Assembly: GCF_030700245.1 (NCBI RefSeq)
Contig: NZ_JAUYZI010000004.1
Location: 1-64,000 of the forward strand
Length of the DNA: 64,000 nucleotides
Direction: 5' to 3'
Source: Methylobacterium amylolyticum
GTDB taxonomy: Bacteria > Pseudomonadota > Alphaproteobacteria > Rhizobiales > Beijerinckiaceae
In this document: positions 20,241 to 28,960 of the stretch, piece by piece
How positions within the stretch are numbered: the first letter of the stretch is position 1
How the letters are laid out: each line of letters starts with the position of its first letter
The notes under the pieces: generated by a model
What the model saw: the letters and a program-made list of their open reading frames with translations, nothing else
Database searches by the model: none
Told to the model about the DNA's origin: nothing
Position numbers and translations under genes: made by a program

Positions 20241-21008
20241 ATGAGCGATGCGGGGCCGGACTTCCTGACGGTGGGCGGCGGCGCGGCGGCGCGGCGGATC
20301 GCGGTGCGGGTGCGCGAGGGCGCCGGGCCGCCCGTGGTCTGGCTCGGCGGCTTCCGCTCGGACATGACCGCCACCAAGGCCGCCGCCCTCGACGGCTGGG
20401 CGGAGGCGGCCGGGCGACGGTTCGTGCGCTTCGACTACGGCGGCCACGGGGCGTCGGACGGCGACTTCGCGGCGGGCACGATCTCCTCGTGGCTCGCGGA
20501 TGCCGAGGCGGTGATCGCGGCCCACGTGCGCGAGGCGCCGGTGCTGGTCGGCTCGTCGATGGGGGGGTGGATCGCCTGCCTCGCGGCACGGGCGCGGCGG
20601 GCGCGGGGGGAGCCGACCGCCGGCCTCGTGCTGATCGCCCCGGCCCTCGACTTCACCGAGGAGCTGATGTGGGCGCAGATGCCGGAGGCGGCCCGCCGGG
20701 CGATCGAGACGGAGGGGGTCTTTCTGCGGGAGAGCGACTACGCCCCCGAGCCGGATCCGATCACCCGCGCCCTGATCGAGGACGGGCGGCGGAACCTGCT
20801 GCTCGGGGCGCCGATCGAGCCGGGCTGCCCGGTCCACATCCTCCAGGGGATGCGCGACCCGGACGTGCCCTACGATCACGCCCTGCGCACCCTCGGCCAG
20901 CTCCCGGCCGAGGGCACCGTGCTGACGCTGATCGCCGACGGCGACCACCGCCTGTCGCGGCCGCAGGACATCGCGCGGCTGGTCGCGGCGGTGGCGGGGA
21001 TCGCCTGA
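20241..21008 (+). CDS. Alpha/beta hydrolase
   Basis: The 255-residue protein has the alpha/beta-hydrolase order: an oxyanion loop region (VVWLGGFRSDM), the nucleophile elbow GSSMGG with the Ser as nucleophile (about residue 109), an acid in MRDPDVPYDH, and a C-terminal His in DGDHRLS. It resembles the BAAT/thioesterase-like carboxylesterases found in many alphaproteobacteria. GGAGG at 20231 supports the ATG at 20241. It is cytoplasmic, with no signal peptide. The substrate is unknown. Confidence 0.85.
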   Translation: MSDAGPDFLTVGGGAAARRIAVRVREGAGPPVVWLGGFRSDMTATKAAALDGWAEAAGRRFVRFDYGGHGASDGDFAAGTISSWLADAEAVIAAHVREAPVLVGSSMGGWIACLAARARRARGEPTAGLVLIAPALDFTEELMWAQMPEAARRAIETEGVFLRESDYAPEPDPITRALIEDGRRNLLLGAPIEPGCPVHILQGMRDPDVPYDHALRTLGQLPAEGTVLTLIADGDHRLSRPQDIARLVAAVAGIA

Positions 21009-21012
21009 CGGG

Positions 21013-21297
21013 TCAGTGCAGGCTGACGGGCTGGAGGTCGTGGGCGAAGGCGTTGGCCAGCACCACCTCGCGGGAATCGGCGAGCATGATCGGCGCGCCG
21101 CTCGCCGAGAGCAGGGCGAACAGGTCGAGGCCCGGCGACAGCTCGGGTGCCTGCGGGAAGTAGCGCCGCACCTCCTCCGACCGGATCGGCCGGACATAGG
21201 CGATGTGGCCCTCGCCGAGCGCGGCGAGGTCGGCGGGCTTGAACGCGGCCGGGTCGAGGTCGGCGGGGGTCAGGGGCGAGGCGGTCAGATCGGACAT
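21013..21297 (-). CDS. DUF1150 protein
   Basis: This 94-residue protein matches the small DUF1150 family of alphaproteobacteria, with the LGEGHIAYVRPIRSEEVRR and FALLSASGAPIMLADSREVVLANAFAHDLQPVSLH segments. AAGGAGG lies just upstream of its start. It follows the Hsp20 gene on the same strand; that adjacency is common in Rhizobiales, so co-regulation by heat is likely. Its function is unknown. Confidence 0.9.
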   Translation of the reverse strand: MSDLTASPLTPADLDPAAFKPADLAALGEGHIAYVRPIRSEEVRRYFPQAPELSPGLDLFALLSASGAPIMLADSREVVLANAFAHDLQPVSLH

Positions 21298-21418
21298 GGG
21301 TGCCCTCCTTACGAGGCAGAGCGTCCCCCCGGTCCCGAAGGCGGCCGGGGGCTCGATCCCGATGTGGGGACGGGCCGGGCCCCGATCAATCGGGCTCCGT
21401 GCGCCCCTCCGCCGCGGC

Positions 21419-21847
21419 TCAGTCCCGGGCGCCGATGTCGATGCGGCGGACCACCCGCTCGGGCTCGGGGCGCACGAGGTCGATCGAGAGCAGGCCGTTG
21501 GAGAGATCGGCGCCCAGCACCTCCATCCCGTCGGCCAGCAGGAAGGCCCGCTGGAACTGGCGCGCGGCGATGCCGCGGTGGAGGAAGTGGCGCTCGCGCT
21601 CGTCCACCTGCCGGCCGCGGACCACGAGCTGGTTCTCCTCCAGCATCACGTCGAGCTGGTCGCGGGTGAAACCGGCCACCGCCAGGGTGATGCGCAGGCG
21701 CTCCGGCTCCCGCTCGGTGCGCGGCAGGCGCTCGATGTTGTAGGGCGGGTAGCCGTCGTTGGCGGCCTTGGAGACGCGGTCGAGGGCCTGCTCGATCTCG
21801 TCGAAGCCGAGCAGGAAGGGGTGCCCGAAGGGCGAGGGTCGAGTCAT
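21419..21847 (-). CDS. hsp20: Small heat-shock protein (Hsp20/IbpA family)
   Basis: Small heat-shock proteins bind unfolding proteins and hold them for refolding by DnaK and ClpB. The 142-residue protein has an N-terminal arm (FDEIEQALDRVSKAANDGYPPYNIERL), an alpha-crystallin domain (LRITLAVAGFTRDQLDVMLEEN) and a C-terminal IDIGARD-type tail in place of the usual IxI motif. I start it at the ATG at 21847. GAGAG lies 11 bases upstream, inside a small hairpin. A DUF1150 gene follows. Heat induction, perhaps through RpoH (encoded at 51.3 kb), is expected but not shown. Confidence 0.93.
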   Translation of the reverse strand: MTRPSPFGHPFLLGFDEIEQALDRVSKAANDGYPPYNIERLPRTEREPERLRITLAVAGFTRDQLDVMLEENQLVVRGRQVDERERHFLHRGIAARQFQRAFLLADGMEVLGADLSNGLLSIDLVRPEPERVVRRIDIGARD

Positions 21848-22521
21848 CGCGGCCGTCACTCTCGAATGCGAGACCTCAGACCCGGAGGCCGGCCAGGCCG
21901 CGCGGATCGGCGAGCGCCTCGGCGTCAGGGGAGCCCGCACGCGGCAGCGCTCCGCCCGGCGGGCAGCCGCCGGGATCACGGTGATATGGCCGAGCGCACA
22001 GGGGCCATCAAGGGCGGCGCCGAGACCCGCAGGGCTCCGAACCCGGGTTAACGCCGGGCCACCTCGGCTGCGATCCACCACCGCCGTCATTCCGGGGCCG
22101 CGCAGCGGAGCCCGCAATCCAGAACCACAGGGCGTGCCGGACATGGCTGTCGTCGGCGTTTCTGGATCCCGGGCTCGCCTCCGGCGCCCCGGGATGACGG
22201 AGGGCGTGTCACAATCGGCGACAAACACGCTGCGGCTGTGTCGCGTTCATCCGAGTTCGGAGTCCTGCCGAAACCCGCCGCCGACCTCTCCAAGGGTCTA
22301 GCGGAGGAATTTGGGATGAATGCGCAATCTACTCCGGGTCGATGCGGCAAGAGGACGGCTCCGTGTCTCGGCCGGCTAACAGTTTGGAATGGCTCTGATT
22401 TTCTGCGCAGGCCTTGATAGTACGTCCGGTCCTCGAATATTGCCGCGGCGGGGATCTCCGGTTCCGGACCGGGCCGGCGATCCGCACGAGATCGGTTCAG
22501 CGGGCGACCCGCGGAGGCTGG
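21848..22521. other. Gene-poor region upstream of hsp20
   Basis: This 674-bp stretch has no gene I can support. It contains the hsp20 leader with a 5-bp hairpin over the ribosome-binding site (21860-21873) and a dispersed palindromic repeat (22086-22198). The remainder (22200-22520) is unassigned and probably carries the promoter of the hypothetical gene at 22522. Confidence 0.5.
22086..22198. repeat. Dispersed palindromic repeat (GTCATTCCGGGG type)
   Basis: The left end GTCATTCCGGGGCCGCGCAG and the right end GCGCCCCGGGATGAC are near-perfect reverse complements. Inner arms AATCCAGAA (22116-22124) and TTTCTGGAT also pair. This resembles the very common intergenic palindrome of Rhizobiales genomes. 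No open frame of significance is inside. Confidence 0.7.
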
Positions 22522-23022
22522 ATGAGCGCGTCCTCGACACCGCCGGGCCATGCGACACTGCGGCGCGTCGCCGATGTCTGCGGCGACGAAGCCGACGTGC
22601 TGGCCCTGTCGGTCGCCCGATTCGTGGCGGCCGGCTACATGACCTGCGACGTGGCCTGCTGGGACGCGGCGTTCGACGGGGCGGAGCAGTTGCTCGGCCC
22701 GGCCGAGGGGCCGCGCTTCGTGGCCGGCGTCGTGGGCATCGTGCGCGCCCTCAAGGCCGAGCGCGCCGAGGACTGGTCGTTCATGCCGGCGAGCTGCTGC
22801 CGGCTGACCGGCCACGAATGCGCCCTGGTCGCGCTGATCGGCCGGGGCCGGCGCCGGGCCTGGGACGACGTGGCCGATGGGGCGGCCGCGCTGGCGGCCC
22901 GCCCGGCGGCGCCCCGGCTCGAAGCGGCGGTGCGCGCCGCGGCCGAGACGATCGACATGGCGGCGACGCGGTTGGCCGGAATCCGCGCCCCCGCGCGCCC
23001 GGCCGCCGCGGTGCTGCACTGA
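22522..23022 (+). CDS. Unknown 166-residue protein
   Basis: I do not recognise this family. The protein is mostly helical, Ala/Arg-rich and apparently cytoplasmic, with several cysteines (CGDEAD, DVACWD, SCCRLTGHEC). GGAGG at 22513-22517 lies 4 bases before the ATG at 22522, which I prefer over longer frames upstream. It ends 14 bases before the next gene and lies in the same direction as the ExbB-ExbD-TonB cluster, though a 210-bp gap separates that cluster from its follower. The function is unknown. Confidence 0.7.
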   Translation: MSASSTPPGHATLRRVADVCGDEADVLALSVARFVAAGYMTCDVACWDAAFDGAEQLLGPAEGPRFVAGVVGIVRALKAERAEDWSFMPASCCRLTGHECALVALIGRGRRRAWDDVADGAAALAARPAAPRLEAAVRAAAETIDMAATRLAGIRAPARPAAAVLH

Positions 23023-23036
23023 CCCCGGTGACCGGG

Positions 23037-23603
23037 ATGAGAGAGGATTTTCGGACTTTGGCTGCCTGGAGCGTTCCCCTGTACCGCCGCCGCATCGGGC
23101 GCGTCGCCCTCGACACGGCGGCCTGCCTCGCCCTGTCAGTGCTTCTCGTCGCCGCGGCGCTCGCGCAGGATGCTCCCGCCGACAAGGCGGCTCCCGGGGC
23201 GGCTCCCGGTGCGACGCCCGACAAGGCGACGTCCGATCGCGCGGCCCCCGACCGGGCGCCGATCAAGCTCCAGCTCAACAAGACCGAGCCGGCCGGCGAC
23301 GCCTGCCGCATCACGATGGTGGTCGACAACACCCGCGGCCCCGCCCTCAAGTCCTACAAGGTCGACCTGTTCGCCTTCGATCCCGAGGGGATCGCCCAGC
23401 GCCGGGTGGCGGTCGAACTCGGGCCGCTGCCGCCGCGCAAGACCACCGTGAAGATCTTCGACTTCCCGGGGATCGCCTGCGGCAAGGTCGGCCGGGTCCT
23501 CCTGAACGACGTGCTCGCCTGCGACGGCGGCGAAGCCGCGCGCGAGGCCTGCCTGGAACGGACCGAGACCGAGTCGAAGGCCGGCATCGCGTTCGACCGC
23601 TAG
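23037..23603 (+). CDS. Unknown secreted or anchored protein upstream of exbB
   Basis: The 188-residue protein has an N-terminal hydrophobic segment around residues 22-41 (LDTAACLALSVLLVAAALAQ) ending in a signal-peptide-like AxA region. An Ala/Pro/Asp-rich linker follows (about 45-75), then a beta-rich domain with paired cysteines (GDACRITMVVDNT, IACGKVGRVLLNDVLACDG). The start at 23037 has only a weak ribosome-binding site. It probably faces the periplasm. Its place just before exbB suggests an accessory role in TonB-dependent uptake, but this is inference. Confidence 0.7.
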   Translation: MREDFRTLAAWSVPLYRRRIGRVALDTAACLALSVLLVAAALAQDAPADKAAPGAAPGATPDKATSDRAAPDRAPIKLQLNKTEPAGDACRITMVVDNTRGPALKSYKVDLFAFDPEGIAQRRVAVELGPLPPRKTTVKIFDFPGIACGKVGRVLLNDVLACDGGEAAREACLERTETESKAGIAFDR

Positions 23604-23813
23604 GGGGGCCGGGGCCGAGGCCGCCTCGTCGCGAGGGAGAGCATCGCGACCCGGACCCGGAGCCCGTGCCCGGCGCGGCTCCGGGGCGGCCGGCGCCACC
23701 GACGAACCACACCGCCCGGCGGCACCGACAGGCCGCCGGGCGGTCCGCGGCTTTGGCCGCACCGATCCCCGAGCGGCCCCAGGCCGCGGTCGACAGACGC
23801 TGAGGAGCCCTGA

Positions 23814-24509
<696 letters not shown>

Positions 24510-24605
24510 CGCCCGCCTCCACACCCCGCACCCCGTCCCGGGCGCCGCAGCCGTCCGGGACGCCGCACACGCACGATTCGAGACGAGAGACCGGGAGCAG
24601 ACCCG

Positions 24606-25097
24606 ATGGCGATGGGATCGATCCGCACGGGCGACGAGGACGGCCTCGACGACGCGCCGATGTCGGAGATCAACGTCACGCCGATGGTCGACGTGATGCT
24701 GGTGCTGCTGATCATCTTCATGGTCGCGGCGCCCCTGATGACGACCGGCGTTCCGGTGCAGTTGCCCAAGACGGCGGCGGCGAAGGTCGCGCAGGCGAAG
24801 AAGCCGCTGGAGGTCACCGTCGACAAGGACGGCAACCCCTCGATCGCCAAGCAGGTGTACACGATGGACAGCATCGTGCCGCGCCTGCGCGAGATGGCGG
24901 CCGATGACAAGGATCAGGTGATCCTGGTGCGGGGCGACCGCGACGTGCCCTACGGCAAGGTCATGGAGGTGATGGGCCTGATCGGGCAGGCGGGCTTCTC
25001 CAAGGTCTCGCTCATCGCCCAGTCGCCCGGCGGCGCCGCCCCCGGATCCGCCGCTCCGGCCTCCGCCCCGGCCGCCCCCGCAGAGACCGCCCGCTGA
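24606..25097 (+). CDS. exbD: ExbD/TolR-family protein
   Basis: ExbD is the partner of ExbB in the proton-driven motor. The 163-residue protein has a single membrane segment ([20 protein letters not shown], about 24-43), with the family's essential Asp in it (MVDVML). A periplasmic domain and a Pro/Ala-rich tail follow. It starts 96 bases after exbB and ends 4 bases before tonB, so the three are likely one operon. Confidence 0.93.
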   Translation: MAMGSIRTGDEDGLDDAPMSEINVTPMVDVMLVLLIIFMVAAPLMTTGVPVQLPKTAAAKVAQAKKPLEVTVDKDGNPSIAKQVYTMDSIVPRLREMAADDKDQVILVRGDRDVPYGKVMEVMGLIGQAGFSKVSLIAQSPGGAAPGSAAPASAPAAPAETAR

Positions 25098-25101
25098 CCC
25101 G

Positions 25102-26106
25102 ATGAGCACCCTCGCCGCGACCGACCTGCCCGGGCGCCGCCCGTCCGGACTCGTGCCCGCTTTCCTCGTCGCGCTGGCTCTGCACGCGCTGGTGCTCGCC
25201 GCGGTGATGTTCGTGCGCCTCGCGCCCCCGGCCCCGCCCGGCGAGCAGCAGATCACGGTGGACCTGTCGCCGCTGATGACCGACGCGCCGACCCAGGCGC
25301 CGGCCGAGCAGCAGATGAGCCAGGCCGCCCCGCCCGAGGCGAAGCCGATCGACGAGCCGGTGGAGGAGGCGACCGAGCCGCCCCCGCCCGCCGAGCAGGC
25401 CGAGGCCCAGCCCGACGAGGCGAAGCCCGTCACGCCGCCGGAGGCCGCGGCGGTCGAGCCGCCGACCCAGGTGATCACCTCCACCGCCGAGCAGGCCGAG
25501 CCGCTGGCACCGCCGCCGGTCGCGCAGGCCGAGGAGGCCAAGCCCGAGGAGCCGAAGCCGGATCTCGCCAAGCTCCAGGCCGAGCGCGAGGCCAAGCTGA
25601 AGAAGATCCGCGAGGAGAAGCGCCGGGAGGCCGAGCGCCGCGAGCGCGAGGAGGAACGGCGGGAGCGCGAGGAGGAGCGGCGCGAGAAGGTCCGCGAGGC
25701 GAAGGCCAAGGCCGCCCGGGAGGCGAAGGCCAGGGCGGCGCAGGCGCGCCAGGGCGCCGAGACCCGCGACGCCGCCTCGTCCTCGCGCCAGAACGCCGCC
25801 GGCCGCGCCGCCGCGGGCAACGACCCGAGCGCCCTGCGCCAGTGGACCGGGGCGATCAGCGCCGCGATCCACGGCCGGATGAATCCCGGGGCGGCGGCGG
25901 GCACCGGCGGCGGCACGGCGCTGGTGCGGTTCACCGTCCTGCGCTCGGGCTCGGTGTCGGGCGCAGGCCTCGCCCGCTCCAGCGGCGTCGGCCAGATCGA
26001 CAGCGCCGCGCTCGCGGCGGTGCGCGGCCATCTCCCGCCCGCCCCGCCCGGCGTGACGCAATCGAGCCTGTCGGTGACGATCCCGCTGAACTACCGGGTG
26101 CGGTGA
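25102..26106 (+). CDS. tonB: TonB-family energy transducer
   Basis: TonB links the inner-membrane ExbB-ExbD motor to outer-membrane receptors that import siderophores, B12 or other large ligands. The 334-residue protein has one N-terminal membrane anchor (about 18-36, LVPAFLVALALHALVLAAV). A Pro-rich and Glu/Lys/Arg-rich charged linker spans about 40-230, including long ERREREEERR repeats. A short C-terminal TonB domain has ALVRFTVLRSGSVSGAGL and LSVTIPLNYRVR. The charged linker is unusually long. No receptor gene is in the window. Confidence 0.9.
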   Translation: MSTLAATDLPGRRPSGLVPAFLVALALHALVLAAVMFVRLAPPAPPGEQQITVDLSPLMTDAPTQAPAEQQMSQAAPPEAKPIDEPVEEATEPPPPAEQAEAQPDEAKPVTPPEAAAVEPPTQVITSTAEQAEPLAPPPVAQAEEAKPEEPKPDLAKLQAEREAKLKKIREEKRREAERREREEERREREEERREKVREAKAKAAREAKARAAQARQGAETRDAASSSRQNAAGRAAAGNDPSALRQWTGAISAAIHGRMNPGAAAGTGGGTALVRFTVLRSGSVSGAGLARSSGVGQIDSAALAAVRGHLPPAPPGVTQSSLSVTIPLNYRVR

Positions 26107-26331
26107 TTTCCAGGGACTACGCCCGCGCGCCCGGGGACGGCGATTCGCCAGCCGGCGCGCGGGCATGCTAAAGCCCTTAACATTCCGGCCCGCCGCCCGC
26201 GTCCCCCGACGCCGAGCGTCGGGCCGGGTCATCCGGCCTCCACCCCCTCTTCGAACAGGCCGGGCCCGCCTCGACCGCCGACCGGCTCGGATGCCGGCGC
26301 ATCTTCCCCGGGGCGGGGCGAAAGGGATGCG

Positions 26332-26679
26332 ATGAACGACGATACCGAGACCGACCTCGACGAGGCCGAGGAGATCCGCGCCGCCGAGACCGAGGCGCGC
26401 GTCCGCGCCGAGAACCGGGCCGAGCGGGCCGAGCGGGCCGAGCGCATGGCGCGCGAGGGCGCCCAGGCGATGGCCGAGCACCACGCGGCGATCAAGGCGG
26501 TGGACGAGCGCACCGTGCGCCTGCGGGCCCTGCGCCTCGCCAAGGAGGCGGCGGACGCCCAGACCGCGGCCGCGGAGAAGCAGGCGGCCGATGAGGCGAA
26601 GGCCGCCAAGAGCGCCGCCAAGGGCGGTGTGAAGGGCGCGGCTCGCAAGGCCCCGCCGAAGACCGCCGCGAAGGGCTGA
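26332..26679 (+). CDS. Ala/Glu-rich coiled-coil protein
   Basis: This 115-residue protein is highly charged and Ala-rich. It starts with an acidic head (DTETDLDEAEEIRAAE), then a long predicted coiled coil (ENRAERAERAERMAREGAQ), and ends in a basic Lys/Ala tail typical of nucleic-acid contact. I cannot assign a family. It precedes a BrnA-like gene by 7 bases and probably shares its transcript. It might be a small nucleoid- or RNA-associated protein, but that is speculation. Confidence 0.65.
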   Translation: MNDDTETDLDEAEEIRAAETEARVRAENRAERAERAERMAREGAQAMAEHHAAIKAVDERTVRLRALRLAKEAADAQTAAAEKQAADEAKAAKSAAKGGVKGAARKAPPKTAAKG

Positions 26680-26686
26680 CCCCGGC

Positions 26687-26950
26687 ATGGTCGACGCGCG
26701 CAACCGCCGCCGCTTCACCGATCCGCGCGCGGCCGCGGAGGCGGCCTTCAAGGCCGCGACCACGCCGAAACCCGACGCCCCTCCGCCGGCGGCGCCCGCG
26801 CCCGCGCCCGCCGCGGCACCGGGGGTGCGCGAGATGGTGAGCCTGCGCCTCGACAGCGCGGTGCTCGCCCATTTCCAGAAGGACGGGCCGGGCTGGCAGG
26901 ATCGCATCAACGCGGCGCTGAAGGCGCTGGTCGCCCGGGCCGAGGGCTGA
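26687..26950 (+). CDS. BrnA-like antitoxin-family protein (orphan)
   Basis: The 87-residue protein has a Pro/Ala-rich middle (about 25-45) and a C-terminal ribbon-helix-helix-like part. The segments VSLRLDSAVLAHFQKDGPGW and QDRINAALKALVARA match the family signature of BrnA antitoxins. BrnA normally follows a BrnT toxin gene and represses the pair. No BrnT homologue adjoins it; the BrnT candidate at 46.1 kb has its own XRE partner. It lies 7 bases after the coiled-coil gene. An independent regulator role is likely. Confidence 0.7.
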   Translation: MVDARNRRRFTDPRAAAEAAFKAATTPKPDAPPPAAPAPAPAAAPGVREMVSLRLDSAVLAHFQKDGPGWQDRINAALKALVARAEG

Positions 26951-26984
26951 GATGGGTTGGGGCTGAGACGGTTTCCGGCGCGGG

Positions 26985-27458
26985 TCAGCCCCGCCGGATC
27001 CGGTTCACCGCCCGGTCGAGGGCGCCGAGGAACTCGGAGCGGTCGCGGGCCGAGAACGGCCGCGGCCCTCCGGTCACCGCCCCGGATTCGCGTAAGGACT
27101 GCATCAGGTCGCGGGTGGCGAGCGCCATGCCGATCGAGGCGTCGGTGAACGGCTTGCCGGTGAAGGACAGCACCGCGGCGCCGGCCCGCACGCAGCGGGC
27201 GGCGAGCGGCACGTCCGCGGTGAGCACGATGCTCCCCGGCCCGGCGCGGGCGGCGATCCAGTCGTCGGCGGCATCGAGTTCGGGGCCGACCACCACCCGG
27301 ACGATCCACGGCTCGCGCGGCAGGTTGAGGACGCTGTTGGCGACGACGTGGACGGTCAGCCCGTAGCGCGCGGCGACGCGATAGGTCTCGTCCTTCACCG
27401 GGCAGGCGTCGGCGTCGAGGTAGACGGGGATGTCCACGCCGGGTCCCTCCGCGCTCAT
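26985..27458 (-). CDS. UPF0178 (DUF188) family protein
   Basis: The 157-residue protein has the DUF188 N-terminus (VYLDADACPVKDETYRVAAR) and a YxDADACPVK-type acidic cluster. The NYN-like core is also visible (LTADVPLAARCVRAGAAVLS), with GKPFTDASIGMALATRDLM. The fold resembles PIN/NYN nucleases, but no activity is established for the family (E. coli YaiI). It lies just downstream of the cyclase-coupled small membrane protein. Confidence 0.9.
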   Translation of the reverse strand: MSAEGPGVDIPVYLDADACPVKDETYRVAARYGLTVHVVANSVLNLPREPWIVRVVVGPELDAADDWIAARAGPGSIVLTADVPLAARCVRAGAAVLSFTGKPFTDASIGMALATRDLMQSLRESGAVTGGPRPFSARDRSEFLGALDRAVNRIRRG

Positions 27459-27661
27459 CGCGCCGGCACCAGCTTCGAGGCGAAGCCGGCCACGATCAGG
27501 AGCACGCCCAGGGCGAACTCCCAGCGCTCGATGTCGCCGCCGACCGAGATCACCACGGCGTGGCCGATCAGGGCGATGCCGGCCAGGGGCGGGCCGAACC
27601 GCAGCAGCATCCGCAGGACCCTCGCGCGCCGGCCCGGACGGCCGGCCGTCGAAGGGGGCAT
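27455..27661 (-). CDS. Small membrane protein coupled to a cyclase
   Basis: The 68-residue protein has a basic N-terminus and two predicted membrane segments (about 23-35 and 48-64; PPLAGIALIGHAVVISVGG, FALGVLLIVAGFASKLVP). Its ATG overlaps the TGA of the upstream cyclase by one base (TGATG at 27663-27659), implying translational coupling. I do not recognise a family. It may associate with the membrane cyclase. The 3' end overlaps the DUF188 gene start region by 4 bases. Confidence 0.6.
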   Translation of the reverse strand: MPPSTAGRPGRRARVLRMLLRFGPPLAGIALIGHAVVISVGGDIERWEFALGVLLIVAGFASKLVPAR

Positions 27662-28743
27662 CAGCGGGCGCCCGCCGCGCGGCGGGCCGGGCGCGCGCCG
27701 GCCTCGAGCTCGGGCTCGGAGGCGGCGCCGCCGCGCTCCAGGGTCGCCACCGCCACCGGCGTACCGCGCCCGCGCAGGGCGTGGGCCCCGAGCGAGCGGG
27801 CGCGCACGCCGTCCGGCAGGCCGGGAAGCCGGTCGAGCAGGTCCTGCGAGATCAGCGCGTCGACCCCGAGCGGCCGGCACAGGGCCTCGATCCGCGCGGT
27901 GACGTTCACCGCGTCGCCGAAATAGGCGATCTTGTGCCGGTCGACGCCGACTTCCGCGGTCACCACCGGGCCGCCGTGCAGGGCGGCGCGCAGGCGCGGC
28001 ACGACCCCGAACCGGGCGGTCCAGGCCTCGGCCTCCGCCTCGATCCGCTCGCGCACGTCGAACAGGCAGGTGACGCAGCGCGCGTCGCGCAGGCCCCGCT
28101 TCATCGGCCACGTCACGATCGCGAGGTCGCCCACGTAATCGTCGACCGAGCCGCCGTTGCGGCGCACCGGCTCGGCCAGCGCGGCGAAGACCGCGCCGAG
28201 ATATTCCTGCGCCCGCAGGTCGCCGTGCGCCTCGGCGAAGGCGGTCGAGCCGACCACGTCGAGGAACAGGAACACGCGCTCCTCCTCGACCGGCTTGTGG
28301 TAGCGGCCGATCATGAAGTTCACGAACACCTCGCCGCCGATCAGGTCGCGCATGCGGATCACGAAGACCAGCAGGCCCGACACGGCCAGCGCGTAGGCGA
28401 GCACCCGCGGGGTCAGCCGGGTCGCCTCGACGAGCGGGTCCTTGGTGAGGGAGAAGCCCCAGACGACGAGGCCGCCGAGCGCGTTGCCGGCCGCGATCAT
28501 CAGCACGTAGGCGAACTCGGCCGCCGGCACGTAGAGCGAGGCCGGCAGGCGCCGGATCCGGGCCTGGAGGCCGGCGAGGATCAGGCCGCGGTCGAAGGCG
28601 AGCACCGCCGCGCCCATGCACAGGCCGTAGGTGAAGCCGGCCAGCGGCGAGGCCCCGGCCGCGAACACGACGTTGTAGAGGAGCCCCGCGCCCGCGGCCG
28701 CGAGCAGGATGAGGACCCAGAACCAGCGATGGGCGGGCAGCAT
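27661..28743 (-). CDS. Membrane-bound class III adenylate/guanylate cyclase
   Basis: The 360-residue protein has about four N-terminal membrane segments within residues 1-130 (WFWVLILLAAAGAGLLY, FTYGLCMGAAVLA, FAYVLMIAAGNALGGL, VLAYALAVSGLLVFV). A C-terminal class III cyclase domain follows. Both metal-binding Asp motifs are intact (FLFLDVVGST and VDDYVGDLAIV), unlike the cyclase-like domain at 57.9 kb. GHDHD-type substrate residues cannot be read with certainty. I start at the ATG at 28743, with GGAG 7 bases upstream. It makes cAMP or cGMP from ATP or GTP. The small protein at 27455 is coupled to it. Confidence 0.88.
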   Translation of the reverse strand: MLPAHRWFWVLILLAAAGAGLLYNVVFAAGASPLAGFTYGLCMGAAVLAFDRGLILAGLQARIRRLPASLYVPAAEFAYVLMIAAGNALGGLVVWGFSLTKDPLVEATRLTPRVLAYALAVSGLLVFVIRMRDLIGGEVFVNFMIGRYHKPVEEERVFLFLDVVGSTAFAEAHGDLRAQEYLGAVFAALAEPVRRNGGSVDDYVGDLAIVTWPMKRGLRDARCVTCLFDVRERIEAEAEAWTARFGVVPRLRAALHGGPVVTAEVGVDRHKIAYFGDAVNVTARIEALCRPLGVDALISQDLLDRLPGLPDGVRARSLGAHALRGRGTPVAVATLERGGAASEPELEAGARPARRAAGAR

Positions 28744-28960
28744 CAGCGGGCTCCGCGGGCGGCGCCGCCGGAGCGGCCTGCGGGGGGCTTGGCGCGGGCG
28801 ATGGACACGGGGTGACCCTGGCCGAAAGTCTAGCGCCGGGCGCTGCGATCGGCCATTGCTCACGCCCCCATGATGGCGCGAGTAAGGCGCGGGACTCCCA
28901 CACCGCGGCGGGCCCCAGGTCGGGCGGCGTCGCGGTCCGGGACAACGAGGGAGCGTTGGC

